Part shown: piece after piece, positions 23,691-36,784 of the stretch
How positions within the stretch are numbered: position 1 is the first letter of the stretch
How the letters are laid out: each line of letters starts with the position of its first letter
NCBI GenBank assembly: GCA_963457665.1
Contig: OY735212.1
Location: forward strand, 2,591,897-2,655,896
DNA: 64,000 nt
Reading direction: 5' to 3'
Origin: Thysanoteuthis rhombus
Lineage: Eukaryota > Mollusca > Cephalopoda > Oegopsida > Thysanoteuthidae
Translations under genes and position numbers: made by a program
Notes under the pieces: model-generated
The model's input: only the letters and a program-made list of their open reading frames with translations
Databases searched by the model: none
What the model was told of the DNA's origin: nothing

Positions 23691-25130
23691 AAGTATTTGT
23701 CAGCTTTTAGCCCCGAAAATTCAATTGACCCTCAGTCATTTATGGACCGCTTGGATAGTTCCATCAACTTGGTGTATCGATATCGACTTCTCTGGATACT
23801 TCTGCTTCAAAGCCAAGCTTCGATGAAAAGTAATAATATATATTATTCATTTCACCAGGAAAGTAATGACATATTTCACATTTAAATACCTCTCGTCTGT
23901 ATTCTCAACAAAGGCTAGATGATAGTATTACATACTGAGCTCGTCTCAAACTCAATTAAGGATAAACAGGAGACATTTATATCTCATACATGGAAAAATA
24001 ATCTCATATGTACGTATAACGAGAATTTGCCCACCATACGAAGGTTTTGTAAAACTCGACATATATCTATACATTTTGGGTGATATCAAGTTGTACATTT
24101 AGCTGTTTTATAAAGGTCGTAAATAGAAGCGGCCATCTATCACTTATGGGTAGAGAAAAGAGACTCAACACTCACTTTAATATTGAACCAATAATCATTG
24201 GTGGCTTCAGTTCATTATCTGATAACAATAGAAAACTGGCTCTCTCTATATTCATCTCTCTCTCTTTATGTATAGAGATATTCAAAACTCTTATAATCTA
24301 CTTTAAGTACATAATTTTGAAATATCTTTATACCTTTTCATTCAAACGTATTTGGGTGTATTATATGGGAGATGTAGCTGGTTTAAACACTTGATTATGA
24401 ACAAAAATAAAATGCAACTATTTTATTGTTACAAAGAACATAATTTTTGAAGACCAAAATTACAAAAATGCTACAAGAAGAAGCTAATTACACATACTTT
24501 TAACTTTACAATAGATCTGAATTTTTTCTCCTTACCTGAATACAGGCTGGATCGTATTTCAATAATAAACTTTTGAATACGTTGTATAACGACAGGGGAC
24601 GAAAAAATAAATGCTTGAATGAGGTAAGCAGACGATACTGTTATTTCAACAGTTAAATATTGTTTACTATGAGTGCAGGGCTGCAACGTGAGCAATAAAA
24701 AAAAAAAACTTAAAACGTCTGCGTAAATTCTACCCCCTCACCCTTAAAGCCGTTGAAAAACTCGGTGTCTCTATTTGGCATAGTTCAATTATCTATCTGA
24801 TATTGATTGAGATACCGCGAGTATGATTGAAGAATTGAGTCCTGATTTAGGGAAGTCAGTAATTATGCTAATATCGCAAATCCGTCAGAATGCAGATGTG
24901 TCATGTGAAATGGCTACCAAGCCAAGGGGAGTCCAACACTCACGCTAACATTTTCCACAATCATGAAATAACACAAATACACCCTTTTGCTTTCCAACAA
25001 TCCAAATCCCACTTATATACAGTAGCTTCTTTACTTCCTCGTATCATTAGCTTTTTGAAGCAGTCCAAAAAATTGACGAAACGATAGGAAAAAAATTCAA
25101 TAGTTTTTTACAAAACTTCCAACATTGGCA
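23691..25130. other. No gene seen
   Basis: AT-rich, with short frames of 60-104 codons lacking any domain or paired splice signal. Confidence 0.45.
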
Positions 25131-25139
25131 TTCCTAGCT

Positions 25140-25744
<605 letters not shown>

Positions 25745-26395
25745 GTCATCACAGCCAATAATTGAACAACCGTAGAGGCAAAATTTGAAGTCTGGTAGAA
25801 CTGGAGAGAGTAGATCACTACATCAACTAGGACAACGAATCTCCATGAGACCCTCAAAAGAAGAATAAACCAAGCAAAGAATCACAGTACGATGGCAAGC
25901 CCTTGGCAGAGCAAGCTCAACCTTCAAAAAAGAAGGATGCATAATCAATGCATCCTCCCAATAGTCACTTGTGGAGCTGAAACATTGAACCTAACCTAGA
26001 GACAGATCTGCAAAATGAGAACCATGCAACTAGCACATGAAAGAATTATGCTGGGCCTCACTTGGAGAGACCACAAGACAGCACAATACACCTGGGAAAA
26101 GATAAGAGTCAGGGACATCATATAATCCATCAAAAATCTCAAATGGCAGTGGGCTGGCCATGTTGCAAGAATGGTCGACAACTGATGGACAATGTGAGTC
26201 ACGACATGGATCCCCAGAGATCATATGCACAACCGAAGCCGGCAGAATATTAGATGGAGAGACGAGCCAGGCAAATTAAGAAAATACTGGCTCTGCAACG
26301 CCCATGATAGAGAAGTGTGGCGAATCCTGAGGAAAGTCAATGTCCAACGACGGTCGTTGAAAGAATGATGGTGATGATGATGATGAAAAAAAAAT
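25745..26395 (+). mobile_element. RTE-like LINE, 3' fragment (best-preserved tail)
   Basis: Starts in the ..VDHYINxGQRISMRPS block (25808-25850) and continues through the W/RQALGRASSTFK-like stretch, ILPIVTCGAETLNLT, ..MQLAHERIMLGLTWRDHKT and ..SIKNLKWQWAGHVARMVDN. It closes with WRDEPGKLRKYW, HDREVWRILRKVNVQRRS and then (GAT)n at 26365-26385. These are the connection and C-terminal blocks downstream of the reverse transcriptase of RTE-clade elements. Several in-frame stops are present. The triplet tail in place of poly(A) is usual for RTE elements. Confidence 0.85.
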
Positions 26396-26689
26396 AGATG
26401 TGATCGGAGTAAATTCTATTTATGATGTACTGGTTGTGTCCTGCAGGAATAAAAATCTAGAATAGACTAAAAAGAAACAAATATCTGGGAAAATTTACAT
26501 CGTGGATAATCCAGATGTTACCAATAAAACTGTCAGAGTAGGATCAACAAATGGTCAAAAAATCTTTTCCAGAAATCGGGAAAAACTGGTTTTAGAAAGG
26601 GTCAATAGACTCAACTATACGACCAGAAATGCTGGAACAAACAAACAAGAGATAAAACAAACACATAAAACCATAAACACACAGACAAA

Positions 26690-26745
26690 CACACACACAC
26701 ACACACAAACGCACACACGCACACACACACACACAAACACACATA
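26690..26745. repeat. (CA)n microsatellite
   Basis: CA dinucleotides interrupted by AA and CG steps. Just upstream, GCTGGAACAAACAAACAAG (26633-) is also found at 56810- (repeat E edge). Confidence 0.9.
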
Positions 26746-26749
26746 AACA

Positions 26750-28030
26750 TGAAAATAGGTTTGTTAATAAAATTATCTGAGAATTCATTCTTCGTCATCT
26801 GCAATGTGTACGATGGCTCAGTACTTAGAATAGTTGAATATTCAATAAGTATAAGAATATTGTCAATAATTTTGAGAAAGGTCATTACTATTCAAGGAAA
26901 GCGAGTGATGAAATCTGAATCCAACGTCATTGAAAAGAAAACATTTTGATAATATACTTGGAGAGGCTTAGGAATAAATCAGACAAACAAAAGTTTTCGA
27001 TCACCCAAAAGACTCTTTGAAAGAGAAAAAATATCCAACCGTTAACTGCAGACGACCAAATCTCCAGTCAGCGCAGTTCTATGCCTAAACTGTGAATTTC
27101 AGAAATTTGTATCAGTGAAACAATGGACTCTCCCAAGTTACGGACGACTTTTTCTACTTGTTTCCAGATGTGTCAGTCCGTAACCTCGAGTGTAAAGGTC
27201 CATTGTTTACATAGAAAACAAACTGTTAAGCTTATTTTGTGCCAAACTGTGAAATCAAAATTATTGGTTCATTTAGGACGAAGATAGTAAGCTCCTTCTA
27301 CCACAGTTAATGGTCTTATGGAACGTTTATAAATATCAAACGTTATTAAATATTCAGATATTTTAAAATTAGAAATAACCTTTATTAATAATTGTTTCAA
27401 ATATTCAATTAATTTTTCTGTCTACATGAATATCATTTGATTCTAACTTATTGTATTTTTTCATAGGAAGATGAATGAAATGTATGGAAGGGCAGCTGTG
27501 GCCAGTTTTTTCCGGGTTTGTAATTCCTTAGAGTAGTGTCGTTTATGATAGTCACCCCTCGTTTATACATCTTTGGCTCGCTACCTCTCTATTTTGTCCA
27601 GTGTTATAAACAGCAAATGATCCTTTTCTTGCATTGTATGGGTGGTTAGACTCAACATTTTGAAAACGTCAATGTTGGTTCGTGGTATGTGTGTGCTCTG
27701 AACTTGCAGATAATTATAACAGTACACCATGGAAGTCTGATTTATTGTTCATTTTTTCAGTAGTGAATTGTATAGAGTTCCATATAGTCCAACAGTATCA
27801 GAGGCACGATGAAGAAGGTCTAAAGGGTATGTGAATGCAGTATTCGAAAGTGGTTGGGTGCAGAAAAAACGGTTAAATTAAAACCTCCCTGAGAAAAAAC
27901 ATGACTTAGAAATGTACGTATACTATTCCATGAAGTTGTGGCAGAGAGTACAAGGGTGCAACGAACTGCCCTATGAAGATTATTACTTAAAGGCTTTAGC
28001 ACATGAAGACACTCCAGAATATGACTGACC
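26750..28030. other. No gene seen
   Basis: AT-rich and unassigned. A (GA)n run follows at 28037-28077, and 28100-28400 is less AT-rich but has no recognised domain in its short frames. Confidence 0.45.
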
Positions 28031-28449
28031 ATCGGAAGAGAGAGAGAGACAGAGAGAGATAGAGAGAAAGGGGGGAGAGCATGCCGATCTCTATGGAATA
28101 TAGTCGAAGTAATAGACCGGGAGAAGCATTGTCAAAAATGGTCGAAGAAGAGCCAGTGAAAACCATTGCCCAGGGACGAACAGGCTGTGAACTTCCGATT
28201 CCGTGAGTGTGGCCTGAGACAAAGAAGCGAATGCAAAGCTCAGCAGGAACCAATGCAGAGGTCAGAAGGAGGCAATGCTTAGAACTCAGAGACGCAAATA
28301 CTAGACGTAACGTGAATGTGATGAGAAGCAAATGCTCCCGGGTTCTACATTCTAGTACACAGCAGGGACCCAGAGAAGCTTGGAAGTTACACAGCCAAAC
28401 CCTGTAGGAATAAATCTAATTCGTATAAAAATACATACAAATACATCTA

Positions 28450-28466
28450 CATCCATACACATGCAC

Positions 28467-28522
<56 letters not shown>
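28450..28522. repeat. (CA)n microsatellite
   Basis: CA dinucleotides with ACAAAC interruptions, ending in a short TA run. Confidence 0.93.
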
Positions 28523-28526
<4 letters not shown>

Positions 28527-28589
28527 AATGCTTTGTTGCTTGTATAAGGATATAATTCAGTTTATTTTCGAGAGCTGTACAGTGACAGT

Positions 28590-29720
28590 GTCTATACAGT
28601 CAGACATGGCTTTGAATTCTATCACAAGCCACAGAACACACAAACCATAGGTAAACTCTCAGGAGAAACCAAGAATCACAGGGAAAACCCCCAAAACAAA
28701 CCATCACCAACAACAATAGAAGAGACTGAAACAACAATATTGGACAAACCATCTATAAGAAACGAAAAGGAAATAGAAGAAGGTAAACAGTTGCAGTCAT
28801 TGAAATCATCCTCGAAAAAAGTAGGGATTCAAAACTATTGGAAAATCCCCCGGGCAGGAAGAAAGCAAATAACTTGCTCGAAGCAAATGGAGATCTGACA
28901 ACTGATAGGGACCGAATTGTTGAATGCTCCCAGGAATCTAACAAAAACCTCCATCTCACCAAACAAAGGACACAGAAAAATGAACTGGAAGCACAAGCCA
29001 AGAGTGAAGAAAGCTTTCAAAGAAACAAAGGAAATGCTCTTGAACCCAATAACATCACCATCGACCTGCTGAAAAAAGCTGGAAATATCATCACTAGGGA
29101 AGTAGCCATTCTTTTCAACTTATGCCTCAAACAAAGTAGTGTAAAAAATATTTGATCACCGAAATTCAAATGCTGTTATACAAAGAAATAAGCCCCCAAA
29201 ACAACAACTACAGACCAATAAGCCAACTCTGCAGCATCTACAAACTTTTTACCAATTTGATTACCAACCGAATCACCGAAACGCTTGATGAAAACCAACC
29301 ATGCGAACAGGTTGGCTCCAGAAGAAGCTACCCAACCATCAAACATCTCCATCCTGTGAACCAACTAAAAAAGAAAACAACATAATGTAGAATGCCACTT
29401 GCTGTAGCATTTGTTGACTTTAAAAAGGCCTTCGACTCAATGGAAATCCCCAACGTCATTGATGCAATAGAATTGCGAGGTGTAGACCCTGTATATATCA
29501 AAATACTGCAACGATACAGCAGATCGTCAATCAGCCTATATGAAGACTGAGCTGTTTTGATTAGAATAAAGAGTGAGAAAAGTTGAAACCTGCACACAAA
29601 ATTCTTCATGATTATCCCTGAGATAATCTTCGAAATCTATACATTGAACAGAAAGGAATCTGAATTGACGATTAAGTAACCTCAGATTGGTTGTCAACAT
29701 TGTTTTTTTGTTTGTTTTTT
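28590..29720 (+). mobile_element. RTE-like LINE, reverse transcriptase region
   Basis: Frames read in order: ANGDLTTDRDRIVE (28880-), then NNITIDLLKKAGNIITREVA (29050-), NNYRPISQLCSIYKLFTNLI and TNRITETLDENQPCEQ (29200-29312), and GSRRSYPTIKHLHPVNQL. Next come LAVAFVDFKKAFDSMEIPNV (29401-29455) and a GVDPVYIKIL..YS block, ending at a ..LSNLR.. remnant near 29690. These are RT motifs 1-4 and the thumb-side spacer of RTE-type elements. The catalytic YADD/FADD motif is not intact here. Stops and frameshifts break the frame. The 3' end follows at 29880-30115 after a microsatellite-filled gap. Confidence 0.88.
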
Positions 29721-29804
29721 TTTGCTTAGAACTTTCATGATCTCCAAATGACGGAAAGTATATAAAATATGCATATAATAATATCTATATAACATCTGTC
29801 TCCT

Positions 29805-29820
29805 TGTCCCCCCCCTCTCC

Positions 29821-29866
<46 letters not shown>
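29805..29866. repeat. (CT)n(TA)n microsatellite
   Basis: CCCCCCCTCTCC then CT to about 29844, then TA to 29866, sitting between the two RTE blocks. Confidence 0.95.
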
Positions 29867-29879
29867 GTTCCTTTTTATA

Positions 29880-30115
29880 TGCAAACAATGCAAACAACCA
29901 CTTGATACAACGCCTCACAGCGTGAATCACCAAGATCATTTGCGAAATTATGGCAGACCGAAAGTAAAATAGTGTCACAAGCTAGATAAAGTCAAAAAGT
30001 ACTGTCTTTGTGTAGCCGATGATGGTGAGGTCTGACAAATATTAGGGAAGGTCTATGTCCAACGACGGACGCTAAAAAGCTCCTGCTTCTGCTTCTGATG
30101 ATGATAATGATGATT
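29880..30115 (+). mobile_element. RTE-like LINE 3' end
   Basis: AACAACCACTTGATACAACG resembles the ACAACC(A/G)ATGGATATCACG tail region. AGGTCTGACAAATATTAGGGAAGGTC / TATGTCCAACGACGGACGC is the family terminus, ending in TGATGATGATAATGATGA. It most likely belongs to the same insertion as 28590-29720, with the middle lost. Confidence 0.75.
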
Positions 30116-30554
30116 TCACTTTACTATTCAATGGTTCATGGATTATATGAATTCCTGAGAAAATTGTTCAATACAATTAACTACGAGAAATACGACTATT
30201 TATAAGGCATGGAAAATGCAGGTAGATTTGTTGAACTATGTAAATATATTTGGAAAAGTATATTCAAAGCCTTTTCAGATCATTATGAACAGAAGTTATT
30301 TTCTCTGCCTGCTTATAAATTGCTATAAATTAATTGATTCTTGATATCTTGGGATATCTCGTCTGCCAATCCAAGATATATCATCAGAAACCCAGACTCA
30401 AAGAAATTCCTCGCGGGATATCCTATCAGCCGCTCTAGTCAAAGAGAGATATCAAACTAGTTGTCTGGTCAGCTGCTCTCACGTGATTGTCAATACAAAA
30501 GAGTAAAACAAGGCAAATCACTATGACAAAGGATGATGAAGATGGCGAGAAAGT

Positions 30555-30865
30555 TATACGGTTTGCTATGACGTTTGTTTGCAAATAATTAGAAATGTGC
30601 AGTTGAAATGTTTCGGTCACATAATGAGGACGAGTGGAGGTTTGGGGAACTTGACACTCTCAGGGTGGAGACAAGGTAAAAAGAAGCAGAGACAGACCCA
30701 CTTGAAAGGTTTGGGCAGGTGGATGACAGGAAGGATACCAGAAGCCGTAGAGGAGCGACAAGGGAAAGAAAGCTGCAGAGAAGAAGAAGAAGAAGAAGAA
30801 GAAGAAGAAGAAGAAGAAGAAGAAGAAGAAGAAGAAGAAGAAGAAGAAGAAGAGCAAGAAAAATA
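30555..30865 (+). mobile_element. LINE 3' end with (GAA)n tail
   Basis: One open frame reads QLKCFGHIMRTSGGLGNLTL, then GWRQGKKKQRQTHLKGLGRW. That is the FGH..R..GLE....G...G.R.RGRQR..... motif at the C-terminus of many non-LTR elements, although the basic block reads KKKQRQ. It runs into an uninterrupted (GAA)n array of about 70 bp (30783-30853), which I read as the element tail or an expansion of it. The poly-E, poly-R and poly-S/F frames on either strand are microsatellite translation. Confidence 0.65.
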
Positions 30866-32299
30866 GCAACAATAAGAACAACAACAATAACAATAACAAC
30901 AAGGACGTATGGTTACCATGACGCTGACAGTGATTCCCAGAAATCTGTGTAAAAGATGTATGTATGTGATTACTCTGTTGTGTTTCTGTCCGATGAAGCC
31001 ATATTCGACGATGTACAATAAATGCCCAACGTAGTTGAGGTCCCCCATACAGGCAGGCCATTTCCTGACCACCTTTCATTTCTGATAGCGTGAGAGCCAT
31101 TCAATAAACGGAAACAAGGCATTTGAGAAGATAATGGCTGATATATCAACACTTCCAATGTTTTTTTCATTTTGCACTTATACTCTATATTATTCAACTC
31201 GTTTCCCAGAGAGCACCGAAGGGACATAGAATGAGAAACGAGCCAGAAAGTTACAAAATGCTTACATCAAGGAGGTAAAGGAGGGAAAGTACTGTTAAAA
31301 CAAGAACCATGAGTTCAACAGTACGTCCTTCATCTATGGTGGTAGACACTGATAAAGTGAGTGGAGAAAAAAGAACAAGTAGTCTTTTGCTGAGTCAGTT
31401 GGTTCTCATATTTGTGGATTATTTGTCCGACCGTCATGTGACCAATAGATAAGATTATTACAAGAAAAAATTCAATTTTGGTTATCAATGAGCACGCGAT
31501 TGCGATCTGGGAATTTTCTGCGAGTGTTTTTTTATTATAATAGAAATCGTAAATGTCAATTTTTGACGTTTTGGTCATTTATCTGGCTTCTATTTGAACA
31601 ATAAATGCCAGCCTCAGACATTGTATTCTAACACCATAACAGATGCTATACATTGATCGGAATAGATTTTTTCTTAATGCCATCACATTTTTAATGAAAA
31701 CACATCTTCCCTTCAGACGTAATAACTGCTGGTAAGTAAAAACACAATACCTCCCTTCTTCATCTATATGATGGTTAATGGAATCGGAACTGACCGACAG
31801 ACCGACCGACCAACCGGAAAATATCTGAAAACAAAGAGCTTCGTATTTAGCAATAGTGAACCAGGAAAACTATCAACGAAAACCTTGAAAGTATTGAGTT
31901 CTACTGTCCTTTTGGTAAAAACTAAGGAAGATATTCCTCGGAGAAAAGTATTTGTTGGACAATAATGAATTGGTTGTGAAGCCCAAGTGAAGAATCCTTG
32001 CTGTGGAGTTATAGTAATCAAAGTGGTTCTGTTGATTTTAACTCCTAAATACAAAGATTGATCCTTACTGAGTGCGGTATAAATGTGGCTTTGTATCAAA
32101 ACTAATCTAAGCTCAGTAAATAACAATAAAACAAACCTCGATTCATACCTCTCCCAAAGAAAACTGAACAAAAGCAGCTTAAACCTAAACGTGGACCAGG
32201 TTTGCCAATTCTAATAGTAACCGTTATGCTACCTCACATCTCCACGAGATGGTTGAATGAGAAATCATTGCAATAACAAAACTAGCGAATATCTTAAAA
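30866..32299. other. No supported gene
   Basis: A minus-strand frame of 135 codons (31764-32171) overlaps a plus-strand frame of 65 codons. Neither shows a domain, and the codon content is AT-rich. 31795-31815 carries a GACCGACAG/ACCGACCGACC run. Confidence 0.4.
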
Positions 32300-32560
32300 T
32301 CTTTTACTTATGAAATACTTTTATCCGTAACACTAGAAGGTCTGAAGTTCAATTCCCGGTATGAGTGAAGGCTAAATTTTCTTGTGCAATCATTAGCTAC
32401 CTGATTACACTCTGTGCTGCATGATTAGGGAGTGAGGTATCCCTTCGATAGACTTGCATCCTGCCGAGGGGGCTTGTCATAAAAACCTATGGGTATAAAG
32501 TCCTTGTCTCAAGCAGAGTTGAGATTTGCAAATATCACTAGGTTGGCGTACGTATCAGAG
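32300..32560 (+). mobile_element. tRNA-derived SINE, family F
   Basis: AAGGTCTGAAGTTCAATTCCC (32338-) is a good B box. The body continues GAGTGAGGTATCCCTTCGATAG, CATCCTGCCGAGG, CATAAAAACCTATGGGTA and CAAGCAGAGTTGAGA. The low AT content and layout fit a SINE body. The A box is not clear. Confidence 0.55.
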
Positions 32561-33345
32561 ACCGTCACTGGCCATCATACTCTTTTGCAGGTTGCCTTAT
32601 ACTGCCATTAGGGGATGCTTTACCTGATCTTATCAAATATTGCCAACTCATATTTAATAGGATTTATGTCCGCCGAGGAATGGATTCTTCCCGGCTGCTC
32701 GTCCATAGCAACCAAATTGATAAAGACATTTTTTTGCTATTCTTTAGCGAGTTATAAATTTGCTTTGCCTCTTTTGAAGCTTATAAACATCTCAACATAA
32801 AATTAAAGATGTCCATTTACTTGTTTCAGATCTCCGTATGTGAAAGAGTGTACATACGCAAGTGAGAGTAGTCTTTCGCTTATGTGTCTCTATTGACGTC
32901 AACTACTGAGAACACATCCAACGATTTCGCCATCGGCGTAGCAGTCGGTAGGAGCTGGATGACTGTGAACATCTGCACATCTAGAAGTTCCAGTGTTTTA
33001 ATCCCATGGAATTAGCGACCATTGCTGGAAAGCAAGACAGGTTGCCATTTCTACAAGTGAGATAAGAGAAAAAAAATCAATAAAAACCCCGCGTATCGAT
33101 GGATTCACCGAGGCAACTGCTAAGGGGGAAGTGAACCGATAACATGCGTAAATACTTATAATACCCAAAAGTCGACTTGGAAACTCTGTTAACAGATAAG
33201 TAGGGTCGATAATCTGTCGTCATATGTCCGCTACTTATATCCGTTATCTGTTGAGGCTCAATATCTGTTATTTGTTATTGCGTAGGGATAGGGTTAATAT
33301 AACGACCTATGTTGGTTAGGATAAACATTATGTAGACATTACTCC
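32561..33345. other. No gene seen; small inverted repeat
   Basis: 33190-33262 has AACAGATAAGTAGG facing CTACTTATATCCGTTATCTGTT, a short imperfect inverted repeat. Confidence 0.4.
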
Positions 33346-33349
33346 CAAT

Positions 33350-33420
33350 ACTTTCTCTATCTATCTATCTCTGTCTCCCTCTCTCCTTCTCTACATATAT
33401 ATAGAAATAGAGAAAGATAG

Positions 33421-33470
<50 letters not shown>
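33350..33470. repeat. (CTAT)n, (CT)n and (GA)n microsatellites
   Basis: CTAT words, then CT, then an AGAGAGAG array from 33423 to 33468. Confidence 0.93.
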
Positions 33471-33471
<1 letters not shown>

Positions 33472-34370
33472 CGCCTATTATATATTATATATTGGATAAT
33501 ATTATATTTTGTGATCATCCATATTCAACTGCCCAATTAAAGCTCATAGACTGAGTCGGGCTTTCATCTCCCTAGTGTAATGGGAAGTAATTCAACACTC
33601 ACTTGACTATTGAATGAATTTGACAGATGACAGACAGAGTTAATTTTTCCTGCTAAAAGACATAATCATGGCGTAATCGAACTTATTTTATATGAAAAAT
33701 TCGTCATGAGAGGATATTGAATTCAAAACAGTTGAAAACCTGCGCTTAGTAACCAAAAATGAATTATCATTTTCACGATTTATGTATGCCATTATCTTGC
33801 AGTTTTAATTGACATTGATTTTTTTAATTGTTAGTCTGGGATCATCAGAACAATTTGTTATGTTTTGGGTCCCAAACTATTGGAGATGAACAACATATGA
33901 ATTATACGATTTTTCATTCGGACACATAATGGGGCCATATATGCAAAATATTTAGTCAATACAAGAAGATATGAACAAAAACATACCGTGACATATTTCG
34001 TGCTTTTACGAAGTAACAGACACTGACTTTTGTAAGTATGAATAGATGTATTGATGGTATTGGGTTAGCTTTTTCATCTAATATGAAAACGAAATTCAGC
34101 CAGAAATGCATGTTCAGTGTGACTCGTACTAATATGTTGATAGTGGATACAACGGGTCTTTACTTCATAACAACTCAAAACCGATGCAACAATTTCCAAA
34201 ATGGTCCAAAACATGCTTGATTTTTATGAACGTAATTTTTTTTTTCCCAATGTTATCGTATTTTTTGCAATTAAAACAAAAAGGAAAAAATCGAAAGACT
34301 TCATACAAAGAACACTCAGACGAGTCTTTTTTAATGTGATGACAATAGATGAGCGACCCATCTAAGTGCG
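33471..34370. other. No gene seen
   Basis: AT-rich and unassigned. The 60-codon frame at 34038-34220 has no features. Confidence 0.45.
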
Positions 34371-34371
34371 T

Positions 34372-34431
34372 ATATATATATATATATATATACATATGTA
34401 TATACATGTATAGATATATATATGAATATGT

Positions 34432-34503
<72 letters not shown>

Positions 34504-34537
34504 ATGCGCACACGCACACACACACACACACACACAT
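34372..34537. repeat. TA/(CA)n compound microsatellite
   Basis: Imperfect TA with TACATATG steps to 34437, pure TA to 34505, then GCGCACACG and (CA)n to 34537. 34538-35076 is unassigned. Confidence 0.95.
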
Positions 34538-35075
34538 ATGAATATATAAGCTTGTTCACAAAAAAAAATCACCTTATAACTCAGAAACAAACAAAATATG
34601 ACAAAGAATACATTTTAAGAATTATTTGACTTTTTAAAGAATTATCAATCTTTTTATCTAGGAATTGATATGCAGAAATTTTTTTCTACTGAAATAAAAT
34701 ATTTTCCATTCTATTCATCGTATTGAAGAAATCTGGATCTGCCATTTTTGTTGTTATTTAACTCGTCATTAGTTTTCATGTACGTCATTGTTTAAAGTGA
34801 GTGATAACTCCATAGTTTGACAATGCATATATACACAAGAATATTGCCCGTCAAGAACGATGTGTGTCCAAGCCTCATCAGGAAATTATTTCCGATCCAC
34901 GCTGTTTATTCGCTGCCTCACATTGACGGTCTGTGTTATCTGAGTCACCTCGAATGAACTTTGTCTTTAATCAATGTATATATAGATGTATTACGTTATT
35001 TACCCACATACATATCAACCAATTATTTCTTTTGCAGTCAGCAGGTCTGTTCTCTTTTTCATTCTTCGTATTCAG

Positions 35076-35076
<1 letters not shown>

Positions 35077-35124
<48 letters not shown>

Positions 35125-35235
35125 CAAAAAGACCTCTTAGGCCGGGGAAATTAGTGCAATCTGACATACACTGGATGAACTCAGACTGTTTAAGAGAGAG
35201 AGAGGGAGAGAGAGAGAGAGGGGAGAGAGATTGGA
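35077..35235. repeat. (AT)n and (GA)n microsatellites
   Basis: AT from 35077 to 35122 and a GAGAGAG array at about 35193-35230. Confidence 0.95.
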
Positions 35236-35889
35236 AGAGGGACATGTGTATGTGAACTGACGTGAGCCTTCATTTGTTTGTGTGACTGATTCTAGTACAT
35301 ATGTACGTGAAAATAACAATAATAGCAAATACAGTAATTGTTCTCGAAGAAAACCGGAGGCTGAATTTTTTTAACAAAAGCGTATCGTTATGAGAAACGA
35401 GAAATAAGAACGAAAAAAAAAGTCAACAAGCTTGACTGCGATAGTGTCAAACTTCCTTGCTCCATTAAAATCTAAAAATGTAAACAAAACAGAATTCATT
35501 TCTCTATACAACATTATCCCAGAAACTACGTGTCCCAATCTAACTTTTCCATTAGTAATTCCAATAAAGTAGAAGCGAGAGTGATTGTCTTTGTCATCCA
35601 TTATTGTTATTACAAACGAACATAAACTCAAAACTCATCAGTAAAAGTTTGACAAAAACCTAATCAAAACTGGGGATAGAAACATTTTCTTGATTTATTT
35701 CTCATTCGATGAAAAATTGTCAGCCATTATCAAACTAGGAATTATATTTCAATTCTTTTTTTTTCTGACCAGTCAGAGGCGTTTGGAGGTTGGTGACGGG
35801 TTAGGGTATGCGTTTTGTTTGCGTTATTTTGTGTAGAATAGAAATTAGTTTCCTCCTGTGAGGATTAACGTGGTCGCAACTGGAGATCC

Positions 35890-36001
35890 TCTCCATGATT
35901 ACAATACCTGGACGATTCTCATCTGTACTGACTAGATATGACGTTGCTTAACTTCGATGATCGTACGAGAACCGGCTTGCCCACCGCTATTTGGCTGTAA
36001 C
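35890..36001 (-). ncRNA. 5S rRNA-derived sequence (pseudogene or 5S-type SINE head)
   Basis: On the minus strand 36001-35892 aligns with 5S rRNA over almost its whole length. Best preserved is CCGGTTCTCGT.CGATCA, then CGAAGTTAAGCAACGTC, which covers helix III/loop B and the start of the internal control region. After that GTCAGTAC, a (T)GAGAATCGTCCAGG block and GGTATT.. follow in the 5S order. The 5' end (GTTACAGCCAAATAGC) and the region after the conserved core are diverged, so it is unlikely to be a working gene. A 5S head followed by a longer non-5S body (35780-35890) would fit a SINE3-type retroposon. Only one copy is visible here. Confidence 0.75.
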
Positions 36002-36729
36002 AACATATTTCAATAACGATCGTCCTCTTTTATACTGAATAGGGACTAATTTGGTGATTATCTTCTGTTGAAGATTTGCATCGGATCCATCTTCCCCATT
36101 TTTTTACCGAATCATTGTCCACGTGAAACAAAGCCGATGGCTCCAAGATAGACTGTCCTGGCTTCTTCTGCTATCTTTCTTGGCAAAACTTGTTCTCCAA
36201 AGTAACAGACAGCCAAAAGCCGATTTTTACTTTTCTGCCTTCTCTCCATCTATTTACTTTCTCTCGTTTTTTTTCTTACTTTCTTTGCTCTTCTTACAAT
36301 TTGTATTCTATTGCACTCAAACATCAACCAGCATCGACTCGTCTTATCAAAGACTCTTTTCTGGTTCTTAGATTCGTTCCCAGAAACCAAGCCAGGATCA
36401 AATGTAGACGTAAGTCTCTTTCCTCTTCTTATCTGGACCTTGTCCAAATGTTGAGATCTATTGATATTTTCAGTTCGATTGAAACTTTCAAAAGATATCA
36501 AAAACTCTGAAATGTTAAAACTCGGTATTTCAGTACAAGTTTATCAATTTCAAATTTGTTAGATTCAATTGAATAACTCTTTCAGATGTAATTCTATATC
36601 TTTTCAGGAAATGATTAGTACATTCTAAAGTTACGATTGGAACTTTTGCTAAACTATCTATCCATCTGAAATAATCCATTCATATGTGTACGTACATATA
36701 GTTATGAATTGCGTAATACATTGAAAGTT
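36002..36729. other. No supported gene
   Basis: Overlapping frames of 82-106 codons at 36123-36510 (36123-36371 and 36190-36510 on plus, 36250-36501 on minus) have no recognisable domain. Confidence 0.4.
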
Positions 36730-36784
36730 ATTTTAAGAGATATCCCATCATTATTGCCCTAGACAACGTAAATAGAAAAAATTG

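Noticed and set aside
30617-31100. Poly-Ser, poly-Phe and poly-Leu frames on minus; poly-Glu and poly-Arg frames on plus
   Set aside because: All arise from the (GAA)n array.
31764-32171. 135-codon minus frame
   Set aside because: No recognised domain, overlaps another open frame on plus, composition like the background.
33190-33262. Short ACAGATAA/TTATCTGT inverted repeat as a possible MITE
   Set aside because: Arms of about 10-14 bp only, no target duplication and no second copy seen.
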